Below are positions 61,796-64,000 of a stretch of DNA of 64,000 bases, piece after piece. This DNA is from Bagarius yarrelli (taxonomy: Eukaryota > Chordata > Actinopteri > Siluriformes > Sisoridae), in assembly GCA_005784505.1 (NCBI GenBank), contig VCAZ01000070.1, positions 1-64,000 on the forward strand, in the 5' to 3' direction. Below the pieces are notes generated by a model. The model ran no database searches. It was not told where the DNA came from and worked only from the letters and a program-made list of their open reading frames with translations. The position numbers and the translations under genes were made by a program. Every line of letters begins with the position of its first letter. Position 1 is the stretch's first letter.

Positions 61796-64000
61796 TTATT
61801 GAATAAGCGAAAGTGGTCTGGACGTCAACTTGGACACCAGCAGCGATATATAATAACTTAAAACAACTATGTATTTGGATATTTATTTTTTTTCACTCAG
61901 AGGCAGAGGCAGTTTTACCAATCCACGGTTAAAGTTTTTCTTTTGTACTGCGCGCTGAGCAGGTGGCACTGAGCAGAACCTTGATTAAAACCTCCAGATA
62001 ACATAAATCCATGGCTCAATGCATGTGTACTAAAATTTAACATACAGTAAGAAAATTTGTGAAATATCTAACATTTACAAACGCAGCCTGGTTTCTTTTG
62101 CTGAAGTTTTGACCTGATATTCTCAAGGTCAAAAGGAAATCTATTTGAGCCTCTAAATTAGTGCAGAATTTACAGAAAAGATACTAAAAGATTGGCAACA
62201 TAATCAATCATAAAATGCTCTGTACTTTTCCTGACAGCAAGTTCATCAAGTTCATCTGGAGGGTTTAAGAGGCTACAAGAGTTATTACAATAGTGTTAGT
62301 TAAGAAAGCTGGCCAATCTTATGCATCGGGACAGACTGAAAGGTTCTTATTATATGTATGAAGGCAAATCCAAGCAAACGAAATGGATTCATCTCAAAAG
62401 TAGCCAATTTTTGCTATGTTGTTTGATCATGATAAGCAAGTCCTTGTTGAAAGTCGACTAGAAACTTTTGTTTGTCATGCATCACTCAATTCCCAGAAGC
62501 CAACACTGTTTTCTTTTCAAATAAGCTCCATCTTATTATGAAGATTGAGATCAGAACCCCTTAAAAAAATCTTGTCTTGACAATTATTTCATGTAACAAT
62601 GCATTGTTTGCAAATACAGTATAATTCAAGAGCTACTCGATTAATCTGGGTCTTGACACAGGCTGTTATCAGTCATTAACTGTACAAAAGCCTGTTTGTG
62701 CTGTCTTGTAAACTATTAAATCTCAGTTTGTTATAATGCCAGACAAGGCAATAAACCTTCCCCCTTCTGCATTTACATTTTATTCTAACTACATTGCAAT
62801 GCTTTTAAAGCTCTCCAGCAACATAACCTACAACATAAAATTTACCTCAGTTTAAAAGTGATGCAATAACATTAATGTCTATCTGTCTGTAGAGTTATTT
62901 TCTGCAATCGTTTAGCTGTGAATGGCCTCAAAGGAGCTGATTGCCAGTTAAGGCTACTTTTTATTTTACTGAAGAATTTCTTTCATTTGTGTTCAAGGTT
63001 TTAATTTCATTTTCTTTCTTTGATTTCACATCCCAGTCCTCTAATCAGCAATTAGCTAAGATCTGCATGGAGGTGGTGAAGGTGAAAATGTTCCAGAAAA
63101 TCACAGCTCCTATGCTCTACTCCAGCGTTCCATCTGAAGTATGTGCTGTGTATTTCTTTGCTATGCAGTACACACCCTACAATTCTGCATAGATCATATG
63201 AAGAAGATCATCAGGTCAACTGTTTATCCACCATGATAGAAAGTCCTGAAGTGCTCTGTGTAATAGAGAATGTCCCTTTAGGTGATAGACATCAACACCT
63301 TTTATAGACCACCTGCTTCCTATAGCTGCCCCTTTAGATTTAAAACAAGAATGTTTGACTTTTGAGCTAAAAATAGACTGGCAGCTACATCCTTCAAAGA
63401 TCTTCTTTCTCCCATTACTGCAGCATGCTCCTCAGAGTAAGGGTGATGCTAAGGGGGATTGGGGTTTTCGATTAATAAGGGCCTATGCACTCTGGGGGCG
63501 CCGAGATCTCAGTTTTATTAGTAGTTACAGTGCGTAATGGGTGTGGATAGGGGGCCTAACCTCATATTCTTTTTTCATATGGCCCAAAATTGCTAGTGGT
63601 GCCTTTGCCTCCAAAACTAGTCCCAACATCTCTTTTTTTCTCTCCTCTGGCACTTGTCAATTGTTGTCAAGTGTTATTCTTTTCCCTGTGTTTTTTAACT
63701 GGAAAAATAGCAAGAGTATTAGGGTTTTTTCTTAAGAGACTTCACAGTACCCAAGTCTCTTTGGATGTTTACAGAATACTGCACATTTCAGTGTACTTAT
63801 AGTTCAACCCCTATTCTGGCATTACTCTTTACAAGGAATCCTTTTTTTTTCTTGGTTTACTTTAGGAAGGCCATGTTGATGCCACCTGGGTGTCACCATT
63901 CAAACACATGGTGAACTCTGTAAACACAATTTAAGTCACCAAGTCACTGTAGCAAACGTTATCCCGGTTATTTTTACTAACCCTAGTGGTTAAAAGAAGT
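61796..64000. other. Gene-free right end of window
   Basis: Mostly AT-rich unique-looking DNA. The open frames at 62941-63192, 63355-63537 and 63541-63802 show no recognised domain. No repeat family was identified with confidence. Confidence 0.4.

Overview
This window looks like teleost fish nuclear DNA. It is AT-rich, intron-bearing and packed with dispersed repeats of teleost type: tRNA-derived SINEs, L2-like and RTE-like LINE ends, Ty3/gypsy LTR pieces, Tc1/mariner and hAT-type DNA elements, and long microsatellites. An ostariophysan such as a catfish or characin is plausible from the SINE style, but the species cannot be fixed from sequence alone.

Genes: only one cellular gene can be supported. 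The last three recognisable exons of nphp4 (nephrocystin-4) lie on the + strand at 2692-2872, 4359-4492 and 8834-8971, followed by a stop codon and a short 3' UTR with AATAAA near 9338. The middle exon and the start of the last exon carry conserved blocks that step serially through all three reading frames, as if single bases were missing. This is either an assembly or consensus error, or real decay, and it is the observation most in need of checking.

Layout: 1-8.9 kb is the 3' part of nphp4 with repeat-rich introns (an inverted 108-bp repeat pair enclosing a SINE and a LINE tail, an RTE-like LINE end, GATA repeats). From 9.4 to 64 kb I see no confident cellular exon, and this stretch behaves as a gene desert. 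In human the interval beyond the NPHP4 3' end toward AJAP1 is also gene-poor, so synteny is possible but untested. Within the desert: a 600-bp CTA-type low-complexity tract (12.95-13.56 kb); a Ty3-type LTR with a nested 114-bp hAT element bearing an exact 8-bp target duplication, next to a gag-like fragment (20.3-21.1 kb); a SINE cluster (22-23.3 kb); a weak ABCC-transporter-like fragment (24.6 kb); a LINE tail at 32.1 kb; a broken L2-like LINE carrying one copy of a 410-bp direct duplication (39.9-42.2 kb); a broken Ty3/gypsy element on the minus strand (42.2-44.1 kb); two opposed Tc1 fragments (46.1 and 46.9 kb); a solo LTR (49.2-49.6 kb); a DIRS-like or gag-like remnant (54.0-54.9 kb); and further SINE and MITE pieces to 61.8 kb.

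No operon, CRISPR array, tRNA or rRNA gene was seen. I did not find a convincing previously undescribed biological system. The most notable items are the nphp4 frame pattern, the nested transposon with its precise target duplication, the recent 410-bp duplication and several perfect hairpins.
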